A DNA stretch of 64,000 nucleotides from Longimicrobium sp. (GCF_036388275.1 NZ_DASVSF010000015.1:1-64000), one strand, 5' to 3'; positions 26,280-35,881 are shown, numbered from the stretch's first letter. Notes: generated by a model not told the origin, from the letters alone. Made by a program: numbers and translations.

Positions 26280-26818
26280 TGGCGGACGCGACGACGAGCG
26301 TGGGCACGCCGGCCGACGAGGCGCGGCGGAAGATGGCGTTGTACCTGGGGCTGGTGATCGGCTGGGTGGTCCTGGACCAGGTCACCAAGATCATCGCGCA
26401 GCGCACCCTGCGATTGTACGACCCGGTACCGGTGATCGGCGACTTCTTTCGCCTGACGTACATCTACAACCGCGGCGCGGCCTTCGGGCTGCACCTGGGC
26501 GACTGGTCGCGCATCGCGTTCAGCATCCTCCCGGTGGCCGCGGCGGTGCTGCTGTACATGATGTACCGGACCACGCCGTGGTCGGACAAGATGCGGCTGA
26601 TCGCCATTCCCCTGGTGACGGGCGGTGCCATCGGCAACCTGATCGACCGCGTCCGCTCGTCGCGCGGGGTGATTGACTTCTTCGACTTCGGGTTCGGCAC
26701 CATGCGCTGGCCGGTGTTCAACGTGGCCGACATCGGGGTGACAGTGGGGGCGCTGATGCTGGCGGTTTCGCTCTGGCGCGAGGAGCAGCAGATGGAGAAG
26801 AAACCTGACGGCGCCTGA
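26276..26818 (+). CDS. lspA: Lipoprotein signal peptidase II
   Basis: The 180-residue membrane aspartyl protease has four hydrophobic helices and both catalytic Asp motifs: GNLIDRVR and FNVADIGVT. It removes signal peptides of prolipoproteins, of which this window encodes many. It overlaps the ileS stop by 4 nt and ends about 16 nt before the pseudouridine synthase, forming an ileS-lspA-rluD transcript. Confidence 0.95.
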   Translation: MMADATTSVGTPADEARRKMALYLGLVIGWVVLDQVTKIIAQRTLRLYDPVPVIGDFFRLTYIYNRGAAFGLHLGDWSRIAFSILPVAAAVLLYMMYRTTPWSDKMRLIAIPLVTGGAIGNLIDRVRSSRGVIDFFDFGFGTMRWPVFNVADIGVTVGALMLAVSLWREEQQMEKKPDGA

Positions 26819-26834
26819 CGACGCCGTCGAGCTG

Positions 26835-27791
26835 GTGGCCGGCGACGAGGCGGGCGACCGGCTGGACAGCTGGCTGGCGGCGCGGCTGGACCTTTCGCGC
26901 TCCCGCGCCGCGCAGCTGATCGAGGACGGACGCGTCCTGCTGAACGGCGCCGTTCCCAAAAAGCGCGACCGCCCCGTCCCCGGCGATCGCGTGCAGGTAC
27001 GCATCCCCCCGCCCGCGCCTTCCCCGCTCGCCGCCCAGGACATCCCCCTCGCCATCGTTCACCAGGACGACGACCTGCTGGTGATCGACAAGCCGCCCGG
27101 CCTGGTGGTGCACCCCGCGCCCGGCAACCCGCAGGGCACGCTGGTGAACGCGCTGCTTCATGCCGTGCGCGACCTGTCGGGAATCGGCGGGGTGCTGCGG
27201 CCAGGGATCGTGCACCGGCTGGACAAGGACACGTCGGGGCTGATGGTGGTGGCCAAGAACGACGACGCCCACCGCGCCCTTTCCGACGAGCTCAAGGCGC
27301 GGCGGATCCGGCGTGCGTACCTGGTGGCGGCGTGGGGCCGCCTGGCCGCGGACGTGATTCCGGTGGACGCGCCCATCGGCCGGCATCACACCGACCGCAG
27401 GAAGATGGCGGTGGTGGAGGACGGGCGGCCGGCGCGGACGCGGTTCATTCGGCTGGAGCGGTGGCGCGCGGCGGACCTGGTGCGCGCGGAGCTGGATACG
27501 GGGCGCACGCACCAGATCCGCGTGCACCTGCTGCACCTGGGGCACCCGGTGGTGGGCGACCACACCTATGGGGCGGAGCGGCACAAGGGGTTCGGCGGGC
27601 CGGAGCGGGCGTGGGCGGCGGGGCTGGCCCGCCGCACGCCGCGGCAGTTCCTTCACGCGACGGAGCTCCGCTTCACGCACCCCCGCACGGGCGAGGCGAT
27701 GCGCTTCGACTCGCCTCTCCCGCCGGACCTGGCCGCCGCGGCCGAATGGGCGCGCGGGGTAGACGGCGCGTCTGCGACTGTGTCATCCTGA
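26835..27791 (+). CDS. rluD: RluD-family large-subunit pseudouridine synthase
   Basis: The 318-residue protein has an N-terminal S4 RNA-binding domain (GDRLDSWLAARLDLSRSRAA) and the catalytic HRLDKDTSGLMVVAK motif with the essential Asp. It isomerises uridines in 23S rRNA; the exact sites are not readable. The GTG at 26835 is the first usable start after lspA. The last codons and the stop (TCA TCC TGA) belong to a dispersed repeat that starts at 27782, as in the BON gene. Confidence 0.92.
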   Translation: MAGDEAGDRLDSWLAARLDLSRSRAAQLIEDGRVLLNGAVPKKRDRPVPGDRVQVRIPPPAPSPLAAQDIPLAIVHQDDDLLVIDKPPGLVVHPAPGNPQGTLVNALLHAVRDLSGIGGVLRPGIVHRLDKDTSGLMVVAKNDDAHRALSDELKARRIRRAYLVAAWGRLAADVIPVDAPIGRHHTDRRKMAVVEDGRPARTRFIRLERWRAADLVRAELDTGRTHQIRVHLLHLGHPVVGDHTYGAERHKGFGGPERAWAAGLARRTPRQFLHATELRFTHPRTGEAMRFDSPLPPDLAAAAEWARGVDGASATVSS

Positions 27792-28400
27792 GGCCCAGGC
27801 GCGCCGCACCCGCTACGCGCACATCCTTCGCGGGCCGAAGGATCTGGCATGGGGCACCTTGAAGCCCGGGCGCGGCAGCGGCGTGGATGTTCGGGCCTCG
27901 GCCTTTTCGCGGCTGGCGGGTGATGGAGCGTTGCGACCGGCGCCGGCGCATGCCCCCGGCTGCCCTCTCCCCCCGGCCCCCTCTCCCGCAAGCGGGCGAG
28001 GGGGAGAAGTCGTTTGCGCTTCGGCTGGCCTCGTGCACTCAATGGCGCATGCAGTCCGCGAAGGCGGACTTTGGGCCGTCGTTGCCGCGACTTTAGTCGC
28101 CCCAGCAGGGCCGAGGCCTCGGCATTGGTGCTCGCTGCCGCGCCCTTGCTGGTACGTGTCCGCGGTTAGATCCTTCGGCGCGCGAGGTGTGGCGTACAGG
28201 ACGGGAGGGTGCGCCTGCGCCTCACAGGGCATGGCGCTTCGGCTGGCCTCGTGCACTCAATGGCGCATGCAGTCCGCGAAGGCGGACTTCGGGCCGTCGT
28301 TGCCGCGACTTTAGTCGCCCCAGCAGGGCCGAGGCCTCGGCATTGGTGCTGGCTGCCGCGCCCTTGCTGGTACGTGCCCGCGGTTAGATCCTTCGGCGCG
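27782..28400 (+). repeat. Repeat-rich gap with a 215-bp tandem unit
   Basis: It starts with the GTCATCC...GAAGGATCT module (27782-27850) that supplies the rluD stop. About 155 bp is then present twice, 218 nt apart: each copy has CTTCGGCTGGCCTCGTGCAC, a two-hairpin element (28054-28100 and 28272-28318, second stem GCGACT/AGTCGC), GGCCGAGGCCTCGGC, and CTGGTACGTGYCCGCGGTTA leading into GATCCTTCGGCGCG. A partial C/G palindrome lies at 27963-28008. The gap up to 28474 holds no gene. Confidence 0.75.
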
Positions 28401-28474
28401 ATTCGCCCGTGGCAAGAGATTTGATCCGCGTGTAGATACCCGCAGTCCCGCACATCTGACCGGGAGTTCATACG

Positions 28475-30478
28475 TTGCAAACCATCGTCAGCCGCACGGC
28501 CCTGCTGGCCGTGCTTGTCATGGGCGCCTGCGCGCCCGTATCAGAGCCCATCATCGCGCCGCTGCCGCAGGGCGCGGCGCTCGACACCGCGGGGCGCCCC
28601 TTCGTGCGCACCGTGGAGGTGCCGGAGGAGTACCAGCGCGCCCTGCAGGCCGGCACCCGCAGCGCCAATGGTGCCCCCGGGCAGCGCTACTGGCAGCAGC
28701 GCGTCCGCTACAGCATCCAGGCGGAGTTGAACCCCGAGAGCCGGCGGCTGACCGGGCGCGAGCGCATCGTGTACCACAACCGCTCGCCCGTGGCCCTGGC
28801 CGAGGTGCGCTTCAACCTGTACCAGAACCTGTTCACCGAGGGCTTTACCGGCGCGCGCAGCCCGTTCAACACCGGCGGCATCCAGCTGACGTCGTTCTCG
28901 TTCAACGGCGACACGCTGGGCCCCCTCACCCAGAGCCAGTACGAGGCGAACCAGCGGGAGCAGCGCGCCAGCGTGGGCTACCTGGCGGGCGGCACCCTGT
29001 CGCGCGTGCTGCTGCCGCGCCCCATCGCGGCGGGTGACAGCGCCATCTTCGACATTGCGTGGAATTTCGTGGTCCCGCCGATGGGGGCGCCCCGCACCGG
29101 GTGGGAAGATGCGCTGGGCGGCCGGGTGTTCCAGATCGCCCAGTGGTATCCGCAGATCGCCGTGTTCGACGACGTGGCCGGGCAGGACGTGACGCCCTAC
29201 CGCAGCGAGGGCGAGTTCTACCTGGAGTACGGCGACTTCGACGTGGCGCTCACCCTGCCCGCCGGCTACCTGATCGGCGCCACGGGCGAGCTGCAGAACC
29301 CGCAGGAGGTGCTGTCGGCCGACGTGCGGCGGCAGCTGGAGGTCGCCGCGCGTAGCGACAGCACCGTCACCGTCCTGCGGCGCAACCAGCTGGGGCAGGG
29401 CACCGCCCCGGGAACGAATGGCCGCGTAACGTGGCGGTTCGCCGCGCGCGACGTGCGCGACTTCGCCTGGGCCACCTCCAATCGCTACCAGTGGGACGCG
29501 CTGCGGGCGCAGATTCCCGCGCCGGGCGGCGGAACGCGCGACGTGATGGTCCACTCGCTGTACCGCCCCGGCGCGCCGCACTGGGAAGGATCGGCGCGGT
29601 TCGGCGAGCACTCGATGGAGTTCTTCAGCCGCGAGATGGTTCCCTACGCGTATCCGCAGATCACCATCTCCGAGGGCCCGGTGTACGGCATGGAGTACCC
29701 GATGCTGGTGTTCATCGGCCGGCCGGAGGAGCGCCTGGGGCTGTACGAGGTGATCTCCCACGAGGTGGGGCACGAGTGGTTCCCCATGATGGTGGGCCAG
29801 GACGAGGCCGCGTTCGCGTGGATGGACGAGGGCTTCACCACCTTCAACGAGAACCGCGCGACCAGGGACTTCTTCCCGAACCACGATCCGTTCGAGGGCC
29901 CGCGCGAGTCGTACCTGCAGATTGCCGGCGACAAGGGCGAGGCGCCGTTGATGAGGCACATCGACCTGGTGTTCGGGCCGGCGTTCGGGGTGTCGGCGTA
30001 CAGCAAGCCGGGCACGCTGCTGCGCTCGCTGCAGCGCACGCTGGGCGACTCGGTGTTCTTTGCGGGGATGCGGCAGTACTCGCGCGACTGGCAGTTCAAG
30101 CACCCGTATCCGTGGGATTTCTTCAACACCATGGAGCGGGTGGCCGGGCGCGACCTGGACTGGTTCTGGTACCCGTTCTGGTACCGCACCGTGACGCTTG
30201 ACCATGCGCTCAGCGACGTGCGGCCGACCCCGAACGGCGTGCAGGTGACGGTGCGCGACGTGGGCCAGGCGCCCGCGCCGGCGGAGATCGTGGTCACCAC
30301 GAGCGGGGGGCAGACGGTGACGCACACCATCACCATCGACCAGTGGCTGAACCCGTCCACGCGCGTGCAGACGGTGACCATTCCCGTCTCGGGCACCGTC
30401 ACGCGGGTGGAGATCGACCCGCTGCGGTACTTTCCCGACGCCAACCGGCGGAACAACGCCTGGACGCCGGGCCGGTAA
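28475..30478 (+). CDS. M1-family zinc metallopeptidase, lipoprotein
   Basis: The 667-residue protein starts at a TTG (28475) with GGGAG 10 nt upstream. A signal sequence ends in LVMGAC, a near-lipobox, so it is probably a lipoprotein. The M1 catalytic motif HEVGHEW is followed by WMDEGFTTFNE, giving HExxH-x18-E. Instead of the GAMEN signature it has GMEYPM. The C-terminus is a beta-rich domain of about 100 residues. Such envelope aminopeptidase-like proteins are frequent in Gemmatimonadota and Bacteroidota; the substrate is unknown. Confidence 0.9.
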   Translation: MQTIVSRTALLAVLVMGACAPVSEPIIAPLPQGAALDTAGRPFVRTVEVPEEYQRALQAGTRSANGAPGQRYWQQRVRYSIQAELNPESRRLTGRERIVYHNRSPVALAEVRFNLYQNLFTEGFTGARSPFNTGGIQLTSFSFNGDTLGPLTQSQYEANQREQRASVGYLAGGTLSRVLLPRPIAAGDSAIFDIAWNFVVPPMGAPRTGWEDALGGRVFQIAQWYPQIAVFDDVAGQDVTPYRSEGEFYLEYGDFDVALTLPAGYLIGATGELQNPQEVLSADVRRQLEVAARSDSTVTVLRRNQLGQGTAPGTNGRVTWRFAARDVRDFAWATSNRYQWDALRAQIPAPGGGTRDVMVHSLYRPGAPHWEGSARFGEHSMEFFSREMVPYAYPQITISEGPVYGMEYPMLVFIGRPEERLGLYEVISHEVGHEWFPMMVGQDEAAFAWMDEGFTTFNENRATRDFFPNHDPFEGPRESYLQIAGDKGEAPLMRHIDLVFGPAFGVSAYSKPGTLLRSLQRTLGDSVFFAGMRQYSRDWQFKHPYPWDFFNTMERVAGRDLDWFWYPFWYRTVTLDHALSDVRPTPNGVQVTVRDVGQAPAPAEIVVTTSGGQTVTHTITIDQWLNPSTRVQTVTIPVSGTVTRVEIDPLRYFPDANRRNNAWTPGR

Positions 30479-30512
30479 CCGCGGTCGACGGCAGCTGCGG
30501 GCAGGGATGATG

Positions 30513-30543
30513 GGGGCGGCGTCCACGGTGTGGGCGCCGCCCC
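30513..30543 (+). terminator. Hairpin GGGGCGGCG / CGCCGCCCC
   Basis: The 9-bp perfect stem (30513-30521 with 30535-30543) has a 13-nt loop and sits 35 nt after the M1 peptidase gene. No T-run follows. Confidence 0.55.
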
Positions 30544-30632
30544 GTCGTCCTTCCCCCGGCGCGAACCTTGCCGCCGCTCGGCAGGGCGCGCGTTCAGGCG
30601 CATCCAGGGTCCACAATCAAGCTCAGAAAAGC

Positions 30633-32123
30633 ATGTCGATGATCAGTGTGCGCCGGCTCGCGATGGTGCCGCTCGCGGTCGTTCTGGCCGCGTGCGGCGG
30701 GGACGGGGGCGGAACCGGAGAGAAGGGCGCGGGGGGCGACAGCGCGCAGGCGGCCAAGGGCGACAGCGCGGCGCCGGCCCAGCCGCAGGCCACCCGCTCG
30801 CCGCGCGGCAAGGCGCCGCCGATCATCCGGGGGCTGTACGTCAACGCGTACAAGGCCGGGTCGGGCGTGCACCGCAAGCGGCTGATCGAGATTGCCGACC
30901 AGACCGAGATCAACGCCTTCGTCGTGGACGTCAAGGACGAGCGCGGGCTGCACTACGTGAGCAACCTGGCCCTCCAGAACGAGATGACGGAGGACAGCGA
31001 GATCACCATCCGCAACCCCAAGGCGTTCACCGACACCCTGCACGCGCACGGCATCTGGACGATCGCGCGGATCGTCGTGTTCAAGGACCCCATCCTTTCC
31101 AAGGCACGTCCGAACTGGTCCGTCAAGAACTCCAGCGGCGGCCTGTGGGTGGACAAGGCGGGGAACACCTGGGTGAGCCCGTGGGACGAGGAAGTGTGGG
31201 ACTACAACCTCGACATCGCCGAAGAGGTGGCGAAGCTGGGATTCGACGAGATCCAGTTCGACTACGTGCGCTTCGCAGAGCCGTACAAGAGCCTTCCGGC
31301 GCAGGTGCACCCCAAGGCACGGGGTGACCGCACGGATGCCATCGCCGCGTTCCTGCTGGAGGCGCGGCGCCGGCTGCATCCGCTGGGCGTCACCGTGACG
31401 GCGGACGTGTTCGGCCTGTCGCCCAACGAGGGCAGCGACGTGAACATCGGGCAGCAGTGGGAAACGATCAGCGCCATCGCCGACCACATCCTGCCCATGA
31501 TGTACCCGTCGCACTACTTTCCCACGCACCTGCCCGGCGTGCGAAAGCCCGACCTGATGCCGTACGAGGTGCTGTTCAAGTCCGCCGGGATGGCGCGCTG
31601 GCGCAACGACAAGCTGCAGGAGGCGGGGGTGCAGCCCGCGCGCATCATGCCCTGGCTGCAGGCGTTCAGCGCGCCCTGGCTGGGCCGCAACCACCAGAAG
31701 TACGGCGCGGAGCAGCTGCGCCAGCAGAAAAAAGGCGTGTACGACGTGGGGCTGGAGGACTGGGTGCTGTGGCACCCCGGCAGCAACTACGAGCACATCG
31801 TCGCCGGGCTGGAGCAGGGCGAGGCGCGGTCGCACAAGGTGGCCTCGTACACGCCGCCGCCGGACGTGATGGCGTGGCTCAACCAGTTCGAGCGCGAGGG
31901 GATGGGGCAGGGGCGGGCGAAGGCGGTGCAGCAGGCGCGCGGTGACGTGGTCGACCCCGCGGCGGCGCAGGCGGCCAAGACCGGGCGCCCCGAGCCGGGT
32001 GCCGCGCCCGCCGCCGTGACGCCCGGGCAGAACGCGCCCGCCGAGGCCGCGCCGTCCGCCTCTGGGACACCCGCCGCCGGTGGGCAGACGAATCCCAGCA
32101 GTCCCGCGCAGCGAAGTCCGTAA
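30633..32123 (+). CDS. Putative glycoside hydrolase (DUF4015), lipoprotein
   Basis: From the ATG at 30633 the product has 496 residues. A signal peptide with lipobox VLAACGGD is followed by a low-complexity linker, then the DUF4015 TIM-barrel (PPIIRGLYVNAYKAGSGVHR, FVVDVKDERG, DEIQFDYVRF, HILPMMYPSHYF). The Asp/Tyr-rich strand ends are consistent with a glycosidase active site. A Pro/Ala-rich tail of about 70 residues follows. It probably acts on an envelope or extracellular polysaccharide; the substrate is not known. A second ATG 6 nt downstream is also possible. Confidence 0.85.
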   Translation: MSMISVRRLAMVPLAVVLAACGGDGGGTGEKGAGGDSAQAAKGDSAAPAQPQATRSPRGKAPPIIRGLYVNAYKAGSGVHRKRLIEIADQTEINAFVVDVKDERGLHYVSNLALQNEMTEDSEITIRNPKAFTDTLHAHGIWTIARIVVFKDPILSKARPNWSVKNSSGGLWVDKAGNTWVSPWDEEVWDYNLDIAEEVAKLGFDEIQFDYVRFAEPYKSLPAQVHPKARGDRTDAIAAFLLEARRRLHPLGVTVTADVFGLSPNEGSDVNIGQQWETISAIADHILPMMYPSHYFPTHLPGVRKPDLMPYEVLFKSAGMARWRNDKLQEAGVQPARIMPWLQAFSAPWLGRNHQKYGAEQLRQQKKGVYDVGLEDWVLWHPGSNYEHIVAGLEQGEARSHKVASYTPPPDVMAWLNQFEREGMGQGRAKAVQQARGDVVDPAAAQAAKTGRPEPGAAPAAVTPGQNAPAEAAPSASGTPAAGGQTNPSSPAQRSP

Positions 32124-32133
32124 CCGAAGAGTG

Positions 32134-32246
32134 CCTCACACGGAGGGCACGGAGGGCACGGGGAAAAACGAAGGAGGAAAAGAAGGAGAGGTTTTCTCCC
32201 TCCCTTTTCCTCCTCCGTGTCCTCCGTGCCCTCCGTGTGAAACCCG
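32134..32246. repeat. CACGGAGG inverted-repeat element, copy 2
   Basis: Same design as 121-204: CCTCACACGGAGGGCACGG on the left, a purine-rich then pyrimidine-rich centre, CCTCCGTGTCCTCCGTGCCC on the right, and the identical GAAACCCGCAGTT tail. It fills the gap between two convergent genes. Confidence 0.75.
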
Positions 32247-32249
32247 CAG

Positions 32250-33671
32250 TTATCCCTCGATGTCGGCCCAGCGGGCGAGCTCGCGGAGGGGCGGGCGGCC
32301 GTCGTGGTGCCACCAGGGCGGCGGCCAAGCCATCTGCCCAAAGGTCGTGAACCGGCTCGCTCCCACCCGGGCCAGCGCCTCCGCCAGCAACCGCGTGGAC
32401 TCCGCGTCCGCCGCCACGCCCACCGTCTGCAGCACGGGCCCGAACCGCTCCACCAGCCCGGGGACGTCGTTCAGGGAGGCCACCGGCTTCACGCGGATCA
32501 CCCGGTTCAGGCACGAGGCCGTGAAGTCGGGCTTGGGATCGAAAACCACCGTCCACGCCGTGCCTTCCGCCGACGCGTGGAGCCGCATGCCCCCACCACC
32601 CGCTTCAGCGAACTCGGCTTCCGCGCGGAGTTGGCGGATGGACGACGATTCGCCCGGGGCCAGCACGCCGCGCGGCAGCTCGCGCTCCACCGCCGCCATC
32701 TCCTCCGCCAGCATCACCGCCCACGCGTCGGGCGACACGGGGCCGCCTTCTTCGACGTAGAACAGGTGCGGCGACACGCACCCCTGCTGGTCGAATGTCG
32801 ACGCGTCCAGCGCCGCCCCGCGCGCAGCCTCCCGCGCGTCGTTTTCTCCGAGAAACCGACGGCCGACCACGCCGAACGACACCTTGGGCCCGTAGCCCAC
32901 GAAGCGTGCGGTGACCGGCGTGCGGCTGCGGATGGTGGCCACCGCGTCCGCGCCCCCGTACACCACCACCGCGTCGGCCGAGTCAAGGGCGGCGCGTTCC
33001 ATGGCCTCGTCGCCGCCGGGCCAGTACGTCACCGCCAGGCACTGGCCCAGCTCCGCGTCCGCTTCGGCCACGCCGCGCGCAAACAGCGCCGCCAGCAGCG
33101 GCTCGCCGACGGCGGCCTTGCCCAGCGTGGCCGACTTCAGCAGCAGCGAGCGCACGAGCGACGTCACCGCCACGCCCGGGACGTTGCCGCTGAACACGTG
33201 CACCGCCAAGCGCGGCCCGAACGCGGCGTGCAGGCCGTTGCTGCGCGGCGCGGGCCGAAAGCCGTCCAGCACCCGCGGGTCGCCGAACTCGGCCCGCAGC
33301 AGCTCGCGCAGGCGGGGCGCCCGCCAGTCCGCAGCCATGCGGTCCAGCACCAGGCGGATCATCGGCGGCGAGTAGGCCGTCACCGCGGGGAGGGCGCGCT
33401 CCGCCGCTTGGCGAAGTGGATCGGCGGGGTCCAGCAGCCGCGCCGCGACCGCGTCGATCACGCCCACGATTTCCGCCACGGGGCGATGCGCCAGGTGGCG
33501 GTCGCGCGCCGTGACGAGCGCGTCCACCTGCCGCTTGAGGTCCGCGGGCGACAGGCGCGGGATGCGCACCTCGAACGCATCGTCGCCCTTGCCGTACGAC
33601 CACGTGGTCGCGCGCGGATGCTCCAGCGCCGGAAGGTGAAAGGCGTCGATGACGGGCGCGCGGACGGTCAC
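32250..33671 (-). CDS. LuxC-type acyl-CoA (fatty acyl) reductase
   Basis: The 473-residue protein has the LuxC/acyl-CoA reductase pattern: HVFSGNVPGVAV near the middle, the catalytic Cys in FDQQGCVSPHLFYVEE (about residue 298) and a C-terminal MAWPPPWWHHDGRPPLRELA. It reduces acyl-CoA or acyl-ACP to a fatty aldehyde with NADPH. The GTG at 33671 overlaps the stop of the upstream outer-membrane gene by 4 nt, so both are co-translated. No LuxE, LuxD or luciferase genes are present, so bioluminescence is not indicated; the aldehyde could feed an envelope lipid or polyketide-like product. Confidence 0.85.
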   Translation of the reverse strand: MTVRAPVIDAFHLPALEHPRATTWSYGKGDDAFEVRIPRLSPADLKRQVDALVTARDRHLAHRPVAEIVGVIDAVAARLLDPADPLRQAAERALPAVTAYSPPMIRLVLDRMAADWRAPRLRELLRAEFGDPRVLDGFRPAPRSNGLHAAFGPRLAVHVFSGNVPGVAVTSLVRSLLLKSATLGKAAVGEPLLAALFARGVAEADAELGQCLAVTYWPGGDEAMERAALDSADAVVVYGGADAVATIRSRTPVTARFVGYGPKVSFGVVGRRFLGENDAREAARGAALDASTFDQQGCVSPHLFYVEEGGPVSPDAWAVMLAEEMAAVERELPRGVLAPGESSSIRQLRAEAEFAEAGGGGMRLHASAEGTAWTVVFDPKPDFTASCLNRVIRVKPVASLNDVPGLVERFGPVLQTVGVAADAESTRLLAEALARVGASRFTTFGQMAWPPPWWHHDGRPPLRELARWADIEG

Positions 33672-35752
33672 AGGAAGTCCCAGAACTGCGGATTGGCCTC
33701 CACGATCACCTCCCACTGCCCGAACCGCCCCAGCCCGCGCGCCACGTCGATCCGCAGGATGTCGTACAGGATGCCGACGCCCGCGCCCACGGAGGTCATC
33801 GTCCCCGTGCGGTACCGGGGCTCAGGGGTCACGTCGAGCAGAACGACGTTCCCCTCGCGCTCCCAGGCACGCCCGGCGGCGGCGAACACGCGGCCGCGGA
33901 GGAACGGGCTCCACAGGTCGGCCGCGGCGGTGGCCCGCGAGAAGGCGAAGGCGTCGCCCCCGTACGCGCGGAAGGCGTAGCCCGGCACCGTGCCGCGGCC
34001 GCCCAGCGCCCACTTCGCCTGCCTGGGCAGGTCCCCGATCGAGGTGCCGGCCGAGCCTTCGATCGCCACGTCCCGTCCTCCGGCGAAGCGCAGCCGCAGC
34101 CCGGCGTCCACGCGCGGGCGGACGAACTGGAAGTGGCGGTTCAGAAGGGATGAATCGAGGTTCCCGCCGTCCACCGTCACGCCCATGGACCAGCCCCGGG
34201 CCACCTGCGCCGGCACCTCGCGCCGCACCCCGATGGACCCGCCGAAGAACGTTCCCTCCTCGATCCGGGGCACGTCGCGGAAGTTGGTGCCGCCCGCCAG
34301 CGAGTAGTCCGCCGCCACGGTAGCCTGCCGGTGCCGTTCCGCGCGAACGCGCACCGGCATCGTCCATCCGCCGCGGAGGCCGCGGTCCATCCGCACCTCG
34401 GCGCCGCTGACGAAATAGGGATCGGTGAAGTCGTAGCCGGCGATGAGCCCGGTGACGGTGTTCATGGATCCGGAGATGGCCGGGCCGACGCCCACGTCGC
34501 GCGTCTGGTTCAGATAGACGCCCACGCCGAGACGGCTGGCCAGGGCCCCGCTCCACGCGTCGACGCTCGCGAACGGCTTCATGGGGCCGGTCGCCAGGCC
34601 CGCGCGCACGGCCAGCGTCGTTCCCTCCGTCTGCCGCCAGCGGTACCCCGCGCCGAGGGCCAGCCCCTCCGCGCGGTTGAAGCGTAGCGCCTGCGACGCG
34701 TTGCCCACGTCGATGCGGTTGGCGGGAAGTCCGCTCAGCAGGCGCCGGCCCATCAGCTCGGCGGCCTGTTGGCGCACGTCGCCCAGCTCGGTGCCGGGGC
34801 TGATCCCTTCCTCGCGCAGCTCGGCGTCGATGGCCTCTTCGAAGGCGAACGCCTCGCGCTGCTGCACGGGCACCGACACCACGCGCCGGCCGCGGAACAT
34901 CGCGTCGTCCAGCCCCTGGTTGAAGCGGTAGTTGCTGACGCGCATGGTGCCGCGGATGACGCCTCCGGCGGGCAGCCCCAGCTCGGGAAGCTGCCGCCGA
35001 AGCTCCACCTGCTGCTGGATGGGAAGCCAGAACCGGCCCTTGAAGAGCCCGTTCTCCATGCGGATGTTGATGTAGTCCAGGAACTTGTCGACGTACGCCA
35101 CCGGCGTGAAGGTGAAGTCCATCCGCACGATGTCGCCGGCGCGGCGGTCCACGAAGATGGAGCCCACCATGGCGGCGCGCGACGGGTCCAGCGGGCGCAC
35201 TTCCAGCTTGTACACGCGCACGGGCTCGCTCACGCCGGGAAGGCGGATGCTGGTGGAATCCACCAGGCGGTAGTGGTAGACGGCCGTGGCGCCGGGCGAC
35301 GCGGGGTGCGGCACGTCGGCCACCTCGTCGCCGTCGCCCAGGCGGATGAGGTCGCCAAAGTTGTCCTGCACCACCGTCAGGTGGTCTTCGTGGTAGCGGA
35401 TGTTCGTGGGCAGGGCGCGCTCGTCGCGCAGGCCGATGATGCGCTGCTTGGAAAGGTTGGGCGCCTTCCAGTACACGTCGAGCGCCACCTGGTCGGTCTT
35501 CACCAGGTTGCGCTCGCCGATGTCCATGCGGTCCAGGTAGAAGTAGACGTAGCCCCGGGCGTCGGCCTGGTAGTCGGCCATGCCGGTGTCGGCCTGGGTC
35601 ACCTGCCGCCGATGCTGGGCGCGCGACACCAGCTCCAGGGCGCGCTGCGAGTTCCACTCGCCGTCCGCCTGCGCCGCGGCGGCCGACGGGTCCGCCAGCG
35701 CCGCCCCGAACGCCGCCGCGCCCACCGCCATCCGCATCAACAAAGCTCGCAT
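33668..35752 (-). CDS. Outer-membrane beta-barrel protein with periplasmic domain
   Basis: The 694-residue protein has a signal peptide (MRMAVGAAAFGAALADPSAA), a periplasmic part of about 320 residues with a LolA/DUF5686-like stretch (VGSIFVDRRAGDIVRMDFTF), and a C-terminal half of alternating strands resembling BamA/TamA/ShlB-type surface-antigen barrels. It ends WDFL rather than with a terminal aromatic. Ribosome site AGGGAATCC lies before the ATG at 35752. It is translationally coupled to the acyl-CoA reductase, an unusual pairing. It may export or assemble a lipid or protein; that is inference. Confidence 0.75.
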   Translation of the reverse strand: MRALLMRMAVGAAAFGAALADPSAAAAQADGEWNSQRALELVSRAQHRRQVTQADTGMADYQADARGYVYFYLDRMDIGERNLVKTDQVALDVYWKAPNLSKQRIIGLRDERALPTNIRYHEDHLTVVQDNFGDLIRLGDGDEVADVPHPASPGATAVYHYRLVDSTSIRLPGVSEPVRVYKLEVRPLDPSRAAMVGSIFVDRRAGDIVRMDFTFTPVAYVDKFLDYINIRMENGLFKGRFWLPIQQQVELRRQLPELGLPAGGVIRGTMRVSNYRFNQGLDDAMFRGRRVVSVPVQQREAFAFEEAIDAELREEGISPGTELGDVRQQAAELMGRRLLSGLPANRIDVGNASQALRFNRAEGLALGAGYRWRQTEGTTLAVRAGLATGPMKPFASVDAWSGALASRLGVGVYLNQTRDVGVGPAISGSMNTVTGLIAGYDFTDPYFVSGAEVRMDRGLRGGWTMPVRVRAERHRQATVAADYSLAGGTNFRDVPRIEEGTFFGGSIGVRREVPAQVARGWSMGVTVDGGNLDSSLLNRHFQFVRPRVDAGLRLRFAGGRDVAIEGSAGTSIGDLPRQAKWALGGRGTVPGYAFRAYGGDAFAFSRATAAADLWSPFLRGRVFAAAGRAWEREGNVVLLDVTPEPRYRTGTMTSVGAGVGILYDILRIDVARGLGRFGQWEVIVEANPQFWDFL

Positions 35753-35773
35753 AGGATTCCCTATCTGACGACA

Positions 35774-35800
35774 CGGGTCCGGCCATCCGCGCCGGACCCG
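35774..35800 (-). terminator. 10-bp hairpin upstream of the barrel gene
   Basis: CGGGTCCGGC (35774-35783) pairs with GCCGGACCCG (35791-35800), 7-nt loop. It lies 21 nt before the ATG of the barrel protein, so it may end the upstream lipoprotein transcript or act in the leader. Confidence 0.5.
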
Positions 35801-35881
35801 CTGGGTTGTTCATTCGATTCCGCTTGCCTCACGGGCCCATCGCACGGGCGAAGCGCGCTCACGATGACGGGCCTCGCGATG

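Noticed and set aside
32250..33671. Bioluminescence (lux) operon because of the LuxC-like gene
   Set aside because: No luxA, luxB, luxD or luxE genes are present; the neighbour is an outer-membrane barrel gene.
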